Assembly: GCA_017458885.1 (NCBI GenBank)
Contig: JAFSZQ010000133.1
Coordinates: forward strand, 1 to 19,104
Source of the DNA: Oscillospiraceae bacterium
GTDB taxonomy: Bacteria > Bacillota > Clostridia > Oscillospirales > Oscillospiraceae
DNA: 19,104 bases
Direction: 5' to 3'
This document shows positions 8,623 through 14,860 of this stretch, piece by piece. The notes below the pieces were generated by a model. The model searched no databases and was not told the DNA's origin. It saw only the letters and a program-made list of their open reading frames with translations. Each line of letters begins with the position of its first letter. Position 1 is the first letter of the stretch. The position numbers and the translations under genes are program-made.

Positions 8623-10110
8623 ATGATGACGAACAACAATTCTCAAATCTATCAGGACATCGCCACGCGCACGGCGGGGGACATCTACGTCGGCGTGGTC
8701 GGTCCCGTCCGCGCGGGTAAATCCACGTTCATCAAGCGGTTCATGGAGACGCAGGTCATCCCGAACATCGACGACCCCTACCGCCGCGAGCGCGCGAAGG
8801 ACGAGTTGCCGCAAAGCGGCTCGGGGCGCATGGTCATGACGGCGGAGCCGAAATTCGTGCCGGAGGAAGCGGTCGACATCTCGCTCGGCGACGGCGCGGG
8901 CTGCTCCGTGCGGCTGATCGACTGCGTGGGCTACATGGTGCCCGGCGCGACGGGCGACGCCGACGGCGACGCGCCGCGCATGGTCTCGACGCCGTGGAGC
9001 GAGCAGGAGGTCTCGATGGCGCAGGCGGCGGAGCTCGGCACGGGCCGCGTTATCCGCGAGCACTCGACCATCGGCGTCGTCGTCACGACCGACGGCAGCA
9101 TCACCGACATCCCGCGCGAGGCGTACGTCGAGGCGGAGGGGCGCGTCATTCGGGAATTGCAGGAGATCGGCAAGCCGTTCCTCGTCCTGCTCAACGCCGC
9201 CGATCCCTCGTCCGAGCGCGTGCGCGCGCTGGCGGACGACATCGCCGCGGCCTACGGCGTGACGTGCCTGCCCGTCAACTGCCTGCTGCTCGACGACGCG
9301 GCGGTGGAGGAGATCCTGAAGGCGATCCTCTACGAATTCCCGCTCGCGGAGCTCGACCTCGCCATCCCGTCGTGGGTGCAGGCGCTCGACGCCGGACATC
9401 CCATCAAGTGCGGGCTGTATCGGTCGATCCGCGAGAGCGCGCAGGGCCTGCGCCGCATCCGGCAGGTGCCGGACGCCGTTGCCGCCATGGGCGCTTACGA
9501 CGGCGTCAGCGCGGCGAACATCACGTCCATCCAGCTCGGCACGGGCGTCGCGAACGCCGAATTACAGCTCCCGCGCGCGCTGTTTTATCAGACGATCAGC
9601 GAGCAGTCTGGCTTCTCGGTCGGCGACGACGGCGACCTCATGTCGCTGCTCACGGAGCTTTCGACCGTCAAGGCGGAGTACGACAAGGTCGCGCAGGCGG
9701 TCAAGGACGCGCGGGAGACCGGCTATGGCATCGTGGTGCCGAGCGTCGACGAGCTCGACCTTGAGGAGCCGGAGATCATGAAGCAGGGCGGGCGCTACGG
9801 CGTCCGGCTCAAGGCGAGCGCGCCGAGCATCCACATGATCCGCGCCGACATCGAGACCACCGTTTCGCCCATCGTCGGCAACGAGAAGCAGTCCGAGGAC
9901 ATGGTCAACTATCTCTTGCAGGAATTTGAAGGGGACACGACCAAGATCTGGCAGTCCAACATCTTCGGCAGGAGCTTCCACGAGATCGTCAACGAGGACT
10001 TGCAGGCGAAGCTCAAGCATATGCCGGATGACGCGCGCAAAAAGCTCCGCGAGACGCTCGAGCGCATCATCAACGAGGGCAGCGGGGGACTGATCTGCAT
10101 TATTTTATAA
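8623..10110 (+). CDS. spoIVA: Stage IV sporulation protein A, spore coat morphogenetic ATPase
   Basis: SpoIVA hydrolyses ATP to polymerise irreversibly around the forespore, forming the basement layer of the coat; it is anchored by SpoVM and, in Clostridia, bound by SipL. The protein is 495 aa (B. subtilis 492). The N-terminal TRAFAC-like domain has the Walker A GPVRAGKST (27-35), a Walker B-like strand at VRLIDCVGYMVPG, and the switch-like segment STPWSEQEV followed by GVVVTTDGSI. The conserved C-terminal polymerisation and SpoVM-binding end is present (SNIFGRSFHEIVNEDLQ ... GLICIIL). Tandem ATGs lie at 8623 and 8626 after GGAGGGG (8612-8618); either could be used. A bidirectional terminator follows the stop. 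Confidence 0.97.
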   Translation: MMTNNNSQIYQDIATRTAGDIYVGVVGPVRAGKSTFIKRFMETQVIPNIDDPYRRERAKDELPQSGSGRMVMTAEPKFVPEEAVDISLGDGAGCSVRLIDCVGYMVPGATGDADGDAPRMVSTPWSEQEVSMAQAAELGTGRVIREHSTIGVVVTTDGSITDIPREAYVEAEGRVIRELQEIGKPFLVLLNAADPSSERVRALADDIAAAYGVTCLPVNCLLLDDAAVEEILKAILYEFPLAELDLAIPSWVQALDAGHPIKCGLYRSIRESAQGLRRIRQVPDAVAAMGAYDGVSAANITSIQLGTGVANAELQLPRALFYQTISEQSGFSVGDDGDLMSLLTELSTVKAEYDKVAQAVKDARETGYGIVVPSVDELDLEEPEIMKQGGRYGVRLKASAPSIHMIRADIETTVSPIVGNEKQSEDMVNYLLQEFEGDTTKIWQSNIFGRSFHEIVNEDLQAKLKHMPDDARKKLRETLERIINEGSGGLICIIL

Positions 10111-10118
10111 TGATAAAT

Positions 10119-10151
10119 CAAGAAGGAGCCGCTCAACGCGGCTCCTTCTTG
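10119..10151. terminator. Bidirectional terminator between spoIVA and the xer gene
   Basis: A 14-bp perfect stem, CAAGAAGGAGCCGC at 10119-10132 against 10138-10151, with a 5-base TCAAC loop. The gene on the plus strand (spoIVA) ends 8 bases before it. The minus-strand recombinase stop codon (10133-10135) lies in the loop, so the right arm encodes its last residues (KKEPR). The minus-strand exit is T-rich (TTTATCATTATAAAA); the plus-strand tail has only a short T run. Confidence 0.8.
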
Positions 10152-11137
10152 ACCTTTGCCAGCGGGTTTGCCTTCGCCGCCGTGCGGAGCATCTCGTTGT
10201 CGACATGGGTGTAGATCTCCGTCGTGTTCAGATGCTCGTGGCCCAGCACCTCCTGCACGGCGCGCACGTCCACGCCGTTTTGCAGCATCAGCGTCGCGGC
10301 GGTGTGGCGCAGCTTGTGGGACGAGTACTGCGCCGCGTCCAGTCCGGCGGCGGAGAGACGCTTTTTGACCAGCGCGTGAACGGTCGAGCGGCTGACGCGC
10401 TCATTGCGGCTCGACAAAAACAGCGCGTTCCGGTCGCGTCCCGTGATGGGGCGGCGCTCGGCAAGGTAGGCGCGCAGCGCGTCGAGGCACGCCTCGTTGA
10501 GATATACGACGCGCACCTTGTTGCCTTTGCCGAGCACACGCAGCGCCTCGCCCTGAATATCTTGTAAATCCAGCCCGCACAGCTCCGAGATGCGCAGCCC
10601 GCAGTTCAAAAACAGCGTCAGTATCGCGTAATCCCGCGCGCGGTTCTGACCGTCCACGGAGTCGAGGAGCTGCACGCTCTCGTCCAGCGTCAGGTATTTG
10701 GGCAGCGTCTTTTTGAGCTTGGGCGAGTCCATGTCCTTGACAGGATTTTGTTCAATGAGGTGCGCTTTGTTCGTCAAATAGCCGTAAAAGGAGCGTATCG
10801 TGGATATTTTGCGCGCTCTGGACGCGGCGTTCAGCCCGTAGTCGGAATTGCGGCTGTTCGGATGCAGCGCGCGGTCGCGGCTCAAATAGGTCATGTAGCC
10901 GTACACGTCGGTCAGCGTGACGGAGCGCACGAAATCCAGATCGACGTCCATGATGTCGATCTCATTCAGCTCGCAGCCCTTGAGCGATGGGTCGCGCGTC
11001 TGCTTGAGATAGCGGAAAAAGTTCCGCAGGTCAAGGAAATATTCATCCACCGTGCGCTGGGAGTGCGCCTTGATGGTCTCGTGGTACGAGAGGAAGTCGC
11101 GCAGGATCGGCGGCGCCTCGGTGCGGTAATCGTTCAT
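10133..11137 (-). CDS. Tyrosine recombinase of the Xer family
   Basis: This 334-aa protein has a SAM-like core-binding N-terminal domain (about 10-125) and a catalytic domain (about 145-325). The full catalytic set is present: R182 (NCGLRISEL), K207 (GKGNK), H274 and R277 (HKLRHT), H300 (LGHEHL) and nucleophile Y309 (TTEIYTH). Such enzymes resolve chromosome dimers at dif or integrate mobile DNA. An insertion in the N-terminal domain (about 50-78, ending VTLTDVYGYMTYL) lengthens it relative to the roughly 300-aa XerC/XerD and recalls single-recombinase XerS proteins; this comparison is from memory. No phage or transposon genes are nearby, so a housekeeping Xer is more likely than an integrase. 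AGGAG lies 8 bases before the ATG. Confidence 0.88.
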   Translation of the reverse strand: MNDYRTEAPPILRDFLSYHETIKAHSQRTVDEYFLDLRNFFRYLKQTRDPSLKGCELNEIDIMDVDLDFVRSVTLTDVYGYMTYLSRDRALHPNSRNSDYGLNAASRARKISTIRSFYGYLTNKAHLIEQNPVKDMDSPKLKKTLPKYLTLDESVQLLDSVDGQNRARDYAILTLFLNCGLRISELCGLDLQDIQGEALRVLGKGNKVRVVYLNEACLDALRAYLAERRPITGRDRNALFLSSRNERVSRSTVHALVKKRLSAAGLDAAQYSSHKLRHTAATLMLQNGVDVRAVQEVLGHEHLNTTEIYTHVDNEMLRTAAKANPLAKVKKEPR

Positions 11138-11157
11138 AAAACCAACTCCTGATTTCT

Positions 11158-11186
11158 ATTGTAGCCGCTCTTCTGTCAAAAATCAA
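11158..11186 (-). promoter_or_regulatory. Candidate sigma-A promoter of the xer gene
   Basis: On the minus strand TTGATT (11186-11181) and TACAAT (11163-11158) are separated by exactly 17 bases, close to the vegetative consensus. The expected start at about 11151 sits just before the AGGAG ribosome site at 11150-11146, giving a very short leader. A weaker alternative, TTGAAC-17-GAAAAT, lies further upstream at 11221-11193. Confidence 0.5.
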
Positions 11187-11195
11187 TCCCCTATT

Positions 11196-11221
11196 TTCAA
11201 CAAAGTTTTTATTTTGTTCAA
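11196..11221. repeat. Imperfect inverted repeat upstream of the xer gene
   Basis: TTCAACAAA (11196-11204) and TTTGTTCAA (11213-11221) form an inverted repeat with 8 of 9 pairs matching around an 8-base spacer, in an unusually AT-rich stretch for this genome. The geometry (two near-palindromic arms and a 6-8-base centre) is that of a Xer recombination site, but the arms are short and it could also be an operator or chance. Confidence 0.4.
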
Positions 11222-11264
11222 TTAACCATGTCGGTTTTTTCACACCGAGCTTCGCTCCCCTCGC

Positions 11265-11270
11265 TATAAT
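11265..11270 (+). promoter_or_regulatory. Candidate -10 element of the DUF1540-like gene
   Basis: A perfect TATAAT lies 47 bases before the ATG at 11317. No convincing -35 is found at 16-18 bases upstream (the sequence there is ACACCG), so the element is tentative. Confidence 0.3.
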
Positions 11271-11316
11271 TTTCGCCGCTCCGGTCAAAACTAACGCCGC
11301 GAAAGGAGCGATTTGT

Positions 11317-11523
11317 ATGAGTTATATCCCGTGCAGCGCGAACTGCCGCTACCAAAACGACGGTCTGTGCAGCCTCAACCACGCCGCCGCCGCGACCAAC
11401 GCCGCGACGGACAACGACAACGGCTGCCTGCACTACGTCCCGCGCAACAGCGTGCTCAAGAGCGCGCAATTTCACGGAGCGCATCAGCGATATTCGATAC
11501 CGGAATCAGTGTCAGACCTTTGA
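11317..11523 (+). CDS. Small cysteine-rich DUF1540-like protein
   Basis: A 68-aa protein starting MSYIPCSANCRYQNDGLC. The spacing C-x3-C-x7-C followed by GCLHY resembles the small Cys-rich DUF1540 proteins of spore-forming Clostridia, which may bind metal; their function is not established. AAAGGAG at about 11298-11304 supports the ATG. The middle is an Ala/Asn/Asp-rich low-complexity stretch (about 21-36). The last 22 codons (11456-11523) run antisense over the 3' end of radA, and no terminator follows the TGA. The domain-like part ends near residue 42, so the overlapping tail may be a dispensable extension. Confidence 0.65.
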   Translation: MSYIPCSANCRYQNDGLCSLNHAAAATNAATDNDNGCLHYVPRNSVLKSAQFHGAHQRYSIPESVSDL

Positions 11524-12820
11524 CGACCTCCAGCCGCTCCGCGTGGCGCTTCGGAACGAAGCATCGCTCAAAGCCGAGCCGCCGCACCTCGGCGAGCCGC
11601 TGCGCGAGGTGGCTGACGCCGCGCACCTCCCCTGTCAGCCCGACCTCCCCGATCGCCGCGACGCTCTTGCCGATGGGCTTGTCCAGATAGCTCGACGCGA
11701 GCGCGAGGATCGCGGCGAGGTCGGCTGCCGGCTCGTCCAGCGTCAGCCCGCCGATGACGTTCAAAAACGCGTCGCAGGCGGAGACCTTGAGCGCCCCGCG
11801 CTTTTCCAGCACCGCCAGCAGCATCGCCGCGCGGTTGTAGTCGAATCCGTTGCTCGTGCGGCGCGGCACGTTCTGCGCCGCGGGCGCGAGCAGCGCCTGG
11901 ATCTCCGCGAGCACCGGACGCGCACCCTCCATCGCGCAGGTCACGCAGGTGCCCGGCGCGTCCTCGGGGCGCCCCGAGAGCAGCAGCTCCGAGGGGTTCG
12001 GCACCTCGACCAGCCCAACGCCGCGCATCTCAAAGACGCCGATCTCGTTCGTCGCGCCAAAGCGGTTCTTCGCCGCGCGCAGGATGCGGTACGCCATGTT
12101 GCGGTCGCCCTCGAAGTACAGCACGCAGTCCACCATGTGCTCGAGCACCTTCGGCCCCGCGATGGAGCCCTCCTTGTTGACGTGCCCGATGACGAACACC
12201 GTGATCCCCTGCCCCTTTGCGAGCTGCATCAGCGCCATCGTGCAGTCCTTCACCTGCCCCACGCTGCCCGCCGGCGAGTCCAAGTCCTCGTTGTAGAGCG
12301 TCTGGATCGAGTCGACGATCAGCACGTCCGGCTGCTCCTCGCGCACGCTCTCCAGCACGTCGCCGAGGCAGGTTTCTGACAAGGTATACAGCTTGTCACT
12401 TTCGACGTTCAGGCGCTTTGCGCGCATTTTAAGCTGGTGCGGCGACTCCTCGCCCGATACATAGAGCACCTTGTTCGTTTCGCAGAGCTTGCCGCAGATC
12501 TGCAGCATCAGCGTGGACTTGCCGATGCCGGGCGCGCCGCCGACCAGCACCAGCGAGCCCTTGACCGCGCCGCCGCCGAGCACGCGGTCGAGCTCCCCCA
12601 TGCCGGTCGGGACGCGCAGCTCCTCCTCCGCCGCGCCGAGGTCGTTGATGGGACGCGCCTTTGCGCGCGGCGCTCCCCTGCCCTTCGGCGCGTTCGCAGT
12701 CTTGGGCGCGGCTTGCTCGACGATCGAGTTCCACGCGCCGCAGACGGGGCAGCGCCCCGCCCACTTCGAGGTCTCGTTCCCGCATTCGGTGCAGTAGAAT
12801 ACGCTCGTTTTCGCTTTCAT
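11456..12820 (-). CDS. radA: DNA repair protein RadA (Sms), recombination ATPase
   Basis: This 454-aa RecA-like helicase drives branch migration of recombination intermediates. The N-terminal zinc finger is C10-x2-C13-x10-C24-x2-C27 (YCTECGNE ... RCPVCGAW). The ATPase core has Walker A GGAPGIGKST (94-103), LIVDSIQT as the Walker B region, and the RadA-specific KNRFG motif. The Lon-like C-terminal domain runs from about 285 (RPVLAEIQALL) to the end. The ATG at 12820 is chosen because it starts at the zinc finger and overlaps the cwlD stop (ATGA); the open frame extends 37 codons upstream only as a cwlD shadow. No terminator follows, so transcripts could run on toward the xer gene. Confidence 0.96.
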   Translation of the reverse strand: MKAKTSVFYCTECGNETSKWAGRCPVCGAWNSIVEQAAPKTANAPKGRGAPRAKARPINDLGAAEEELRVPTGMGELDRVLGGGAVKGSLVLVGGAPGIGKSTLMLQICGKLCETNKVLYVSGEESPHQLKMRAKRLNVESDKLYTLSETCLGDVLESVREEQPDVLIVDSIQTLYNEDLDSPAGSVGQVKDCTMALMQLAKGQGITVFVIGHVNKEGSIAGPKVLEHMVDCVLYFEGDRNMAYRILRAAKNRFGATNEIGVFEMRGVGLVEVPNPSELLLSGRPEDAPGTCVTCAMEGARPVLAEIQALLAPAAQNVPRRTSNGFDYNRAAMLLAVLEKRGALKVSACDAFLNVIGGLTLDEPAADLAAILALASSYLDKPIGKSVAAIGEVGLTGEVRGVSHLAQRLAEVRRLGFERCFVPKRHAERLEVVKGLTLIPVSNIADALREIARS

Positions 12821-13524
12821 GGCGTTTCCTCCGTGTTCAGCAGCCCCGCCGCGATGGCGACGGCAAGCGTCTTTTGGTAGTCCGGTTCCTGCAGGCGCGC
12901 CGTCTCCGCGGCGTTCGAGAGAAAGCCGCATTCGATCAGGATCGCGGGGCAGGCGGCGTTTTTCATCAGGTAGATGGACGGATCGATCTGTTTTTCGTGC
13001 TTCGCGTTGTCGGCGTTGACGCCCTCGTTCAGAGCCGCCTGTACGGACAGCGCCAGCGCCGCGCTCGGCTCCGCCGCGCCGTAGAACACCTGCGCGCCGT
13101 GGACGCTCGGAACCGACGGCAGGCTGTTCTGGTGGATGCTCACGAGCACCGCGCCGTCGGTCGCGTTCACGAGCGCGACGCGGTTCTTGAGGTCGGAGAC
13201 CTTCTTCTGCCGCAGCGTCTCCGCGCCGCCGGAGTGGATGGACACGTCGCCCTTGCGCGTGAGCACGGTGTCGTGCCCGAGAAAGCGCAGCAGCGCGTCC
13301 AGCTCGCGCGTGACGGCAAGGTTGACGTCGCTCTCCTTGACGCCGCTTGCCGAGACCGCGCCGCCATCCTCCCCGCCGTGTCCGGCGTCAAGGACGTAGG
13401 TCGCCCTGCCCCGCTCCGCCGAGCCGGACGCGGGCAGCGACGCAGGACGCGCGGCGTACAGCGCCGCGCCGAGCGAAAAGACGAGCGCCAGCCCGAACAG
13501 CAGTAGCGCGCGGCGTTTGATCAC
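12817..13524 (-). CDS. cwlD: N-acetylmuramoyl-L-alanine amidase CwlD (spore cortex)
   Basis: With the GTG start at 13524 the protein is 235 aa (B. subtilis 237). CwlD removes the stem peptide from muramic acid so that PdaA can form muramic-delta-lactam in the cortex, the mark recognised by germination lytic enzymes. An N-terminal membrane/signal helix (about residues 5-25, LLLFGLALVFSLGAALY) is followed by an Amidase_3 domain: LDAGHGGEDGG with zinc ligand H49, KESDVNL with E64, SIHQNS and the catalytic IECGFLSN. The frame is open to 13653, but that would place the start upstream of the candidate promoter at 13553-13581; TTG at 13533 is a possible alternative. It overlaps radA by 4 bases. Confidence 0.9.
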   Translation of the reverse strand: MIKRRALLLFGLALVFSLGAALYAARPASLPASGSAERGRATYVLDAGHGGEDGGAVSASGVKESDVNLAVTRELDALLRFLGHDTVLTRKGDVSIHSGGAETLRQKKVSDLKNRVALVNATDGAVLVSIHQNSLPSVPSVHGAQVFYGAAEPSAALALSVQAALNEGVNADNAKHEKQIDPSIYLMKNAACPAILIECGFLSNAAETARLQEPDYQKTLAVAIAAGLLNTEETP

Positions 13525-13552
13525 GAAAAACAAGACCCCACCCCCGAAACCG

Positions 13553-13581
13553 AGCCTATGCGTGGGATCACGTCCGATATG
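13553..13581 (-). promoter_or_regulatory. Candidate sigma-E-type promoter of cwlD-radA
   Basis: On the minus strand CATATCG (13581-13575) is followed after 14 bases by CATAGGCT (13560-13553), matching the sigma-E pattern of an ATAT-type -35 and a CATANNMT -10. Expression of cwlD in the mother cell is established in Bacillus. A perfect TATAAT also occurs on this strand at 13590-13585, without a good -35, and might supply vegetative transcription needed for radA. Confidence 0.45.
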
Positions 13582-13591
13582 CCGATTATAC

Positions 13592-13632
13592 CAGCGGCGG
13601 AGCGAAAAGAAAAGCCCCGCCGCTGTTTTTTT
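13592..13632 (+). terminator. Orphan plus-strand terminator upstream of cotJAB
   Basis: CAGCGGCGG (13592-13600) pairs with CCGCCGCTG (13617-13625) around a 16-base A-rich loop and is followed by seven T (13626-13632). No plus-strand gene ends nearby; the nearest upstream one is the DUF1540-like gene ending at 11523. It would stop transcription that is antisense to radA and cwlD before it reaches the cotJ operon. Confidence 0.7.
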
Positions 13633-13669
13633 GCGCCGCGCGGCGATCCGCACCCCTTTTCCCGCCGCG

Positions 13670-13680
13670 CATAGTATGGG
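13670..13680 (+). promoter_or_regulatory. Candidate sporulation promoter -10 element of cotJAB-cotJC
   Basis: CATAGTATGGG lies 41 bases before the GTG start and 38 bases after the orphan terminator. It fits CATANNNT of the mother-cell sigma factors. No ATA-type -35 is present at 14 bases; an AC at 13652-13653 lies 16 bases upstream, a loose sigma-K fit. In B. subtilis the cotJ operon is sigma-E-dependent. Confidence 0.35.
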
Positions 13681-13720
13681 TTGAGCGAAGGCTCGAAGAA
13701 CAACAAGGAGGAATCATACC

Positions 13721-14233
13721 GTGGAAGCTGCCAAACGGGCGAGCGCCGCAAGCGCCGCCGCGTCCGCCGCGCAAGCACAGGAAGCGCAGAACGCGGCTCC
13801 GCGCGCGGTCTGCGGCACGGGAGAGGGCACCCTGCCCTGCCCCTGCGCGCCGCTCGCCTTTCCCTATATACCGATGCAGGAGAACGATCCCCCGCGCTAC
13901 TCGAACGACGACGCGATGCGCGCCGGAACGCTGTTCCCGGGGCTGAACCTGCCGTTCCATAAGGAGATGCGCTCCCGCTTCCCCGCCGCGCCGACGGCGC
14001 TGACGGAGCTGATGGCGCTGGATTTCGCCATTCAGGAGCTGGGGCTGTACCTGACGACACACAAGGATGACAGTGAAGCACTTGACCTTTACTGGTCTTA
14101 TATCCGCTTGGGTCAGCAGGGTCGCGAGAAGTACGTTCAGCAGTACGGCCCGCTGACGATGACCGATTTGACGCCCGGGAGCTTCCAATGGCTGAACGAC
14201 CCGTGGCCGTGGGATATGGAGGGGAACGCCTGA
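13721..14233 (+). CDS. Fused spore coat protein CotJA-CotJB
   Basis: This single 170-aa frame contains two coat proteins that are normally separate. Residues 1-30 are an Ala-rich lead. A C-x7-C-x-C cluster (about 31-41) precedes the CotJA part, about 43-84 (LAFPYIPMQENDPPRYSNDD ... AGTLFPGLNLPFHKE). The CotJB part follows at about 90-170 (LTELMALDFAIQELGLYLTT ... YVQQYGPLTM ... NDPWPWD). No stop codon or frameshift is seen between them. The only in-frame internal ATG at the junction (13967) has its AAGGAG directly against it with no spacer, so separate CotJB initiation is unlikely. The start is GTG 13721 after AAGGAGG (13705-13711). CotJ proteins are early coat components. The TGA overlaps the cotJC ATG by one base. 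Confidence 0.88.
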   Translation: MEAAKRASAASAAASAAQAQEAQNAAPRAVCGTGEGTLPCPCAPLAFPYIPMQENDPPRYSNDDAMRAGTLFPGLNLPFHKEMRSRFPAAPTALTELMALDFAIQELGLYLTTHKDDSEALDLYWSYIRLGQQGREKYVQQYGPLTMTDLTPGSFQWLNDPWPWDMEGNA

Positions 14234-14829
14234 TGTTTGTCTATGAGAAGAAACTGCAGTACCCCGTCCGGATCGCGACGCCGAACCCGAAGCTGGCGGC
14301 GGTCATCATCAGCCAGTACGGCGGTCCTGACGGCGAGCTGGGCGCGTCGATGCGCTACCTGAGCCAGCGGTTCTCGATGCCCTACGCGGAGCTGAAGGGG
14401 CTGCTGACCGACATCGGCACCGAGGAGCTCGGGCATCTCGAGATGGTCGGCACGATCATCCACCAGCTCACGCGCGACCTTTCCGAGGAGCAGATCAAGA
14501 CCGCGGGCTTCGACGCCTACTTCGTCGACCACACGGCGGGCGTCTACCCCACCGCCGCCTCCGGTTTCCCGTGGAGCGCGGCGAGCATGGCGGTCAAGGG
14601 CGACACCATCGCCGACCTCACCGAAGACCTCGCCGCGGAGCAGAAAGCGCGCGTGACCTACGACAACATCCTGCGCCTGTCCGACGACCCCGACGTGAAC
14701 GACGTCATCAAGTTCCTGCGCGCCCGCGAGATCGTGCACTTCCAGCGATTCGGCGAGGGGCTGCGCCTCGCGAAGGAGAAGATGAACGAGAAGAACGTCT
14801 ACTATATGAACCCCAGCTTCGACCGATAA
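14233..14829 (+). CDS. cotJC: Spore coat protein CotJC, manganese-catalase family
   Basis: This 198-aa ferritin-like protein of the manganese catalase family forms part of the inner spore coat with CotJA and CotJB. The di-metal site residues are visible: E35 (GELGAS), E65 and H68 (EELGHLEM), E136 (AAEQKAR) and E166/H169 (REIVHF). The C-terminus is YYMNPSFDR. The ATG at 14233 is chosen because it overlaps the upstream stop (TGATG) and follows GGAGGGG at 14217-14223; an upstream in-frame ATG at 14188 lies inside cotJAB. Catalase activity is plausible from the preserved ligands but not shown by the sequence alone. A bidirectional terminator overlaps the stop. Confidence 0.95.
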   Translation: MFVYEKKLQYPVRIATPNPKLAAVIISQYGGPDGELGASMRYLSQRFSMPYAELKGLLTDIGTEELGHLEMVGTIIHQLTRDLSEEQIKTAGFDAYFVDHTAGVYPTAASGFPWSAASMAVKGDTIADLTEDLAAEQKARVTYDNILRLSDDPDVNDVIKFLRAREIVHFQRFGEGLRLAKEKMNEKNVYYMNPSFDR

Positions 14830-14860
14830 CAAAAAACGCCCCTCTCGGGGCGTTTTTTGT
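14829..14860. terminator. Bidirectional terminator between cotJC and potD
   Basis: A perfect 14-bp stem, ACAAAAAACGCCCC (14829-14842) against 14847-14860, with a 4-base TCTC loop. The A-run on one side and T-run on the other give a U-tract in both directions, so it can terminate both convergent operons. It touches the last base of the cotJC stop and of the potD stop. Confidence 0.92.

Noticed and set aside
7006-9399. A 797-codon open frame on the minus strand opposite sipL and spoIVA
   Set aside because: Its translation is Arg/Ala/Asp/His-rich low-complexity sequence without domains, and it covers two clearly recognised genes. It is a by-product of GC-rich codon use on the other strand. The same applies to long antisense frames at 4056-5708, 14857-16056 and 16688-17947.
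10133-11137. Xer gene as an integrase of a prophage or transposon
   Set aside because: No excisionase, phage structural gene, tRNA target, direct repeats or composition change was seen; the neighbours are core sporulation and repair genes.
11196-11221. Inverted repeat as a terminator for radA transcripts on the minus strand
   Set aside because: The arms are AT-rich with a mismatch and are not followed by a T-run on the minus strand, so it would make a poor terminator.
13525-13653. Longer CwlD starting at 13653
   Set aside because: It would add 43 basic residues with no counterpart in the family and would begin upstream of the likely promoter at 13553-13581.
13967-14233. Separate cotJB gene starting at the internal ATG 13967
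   Set aside because: The AAGGAG directly abuts the ATG with no spacing, and the frame is continuous with CotJA, so independent initiation is unlikely, though not excluded.
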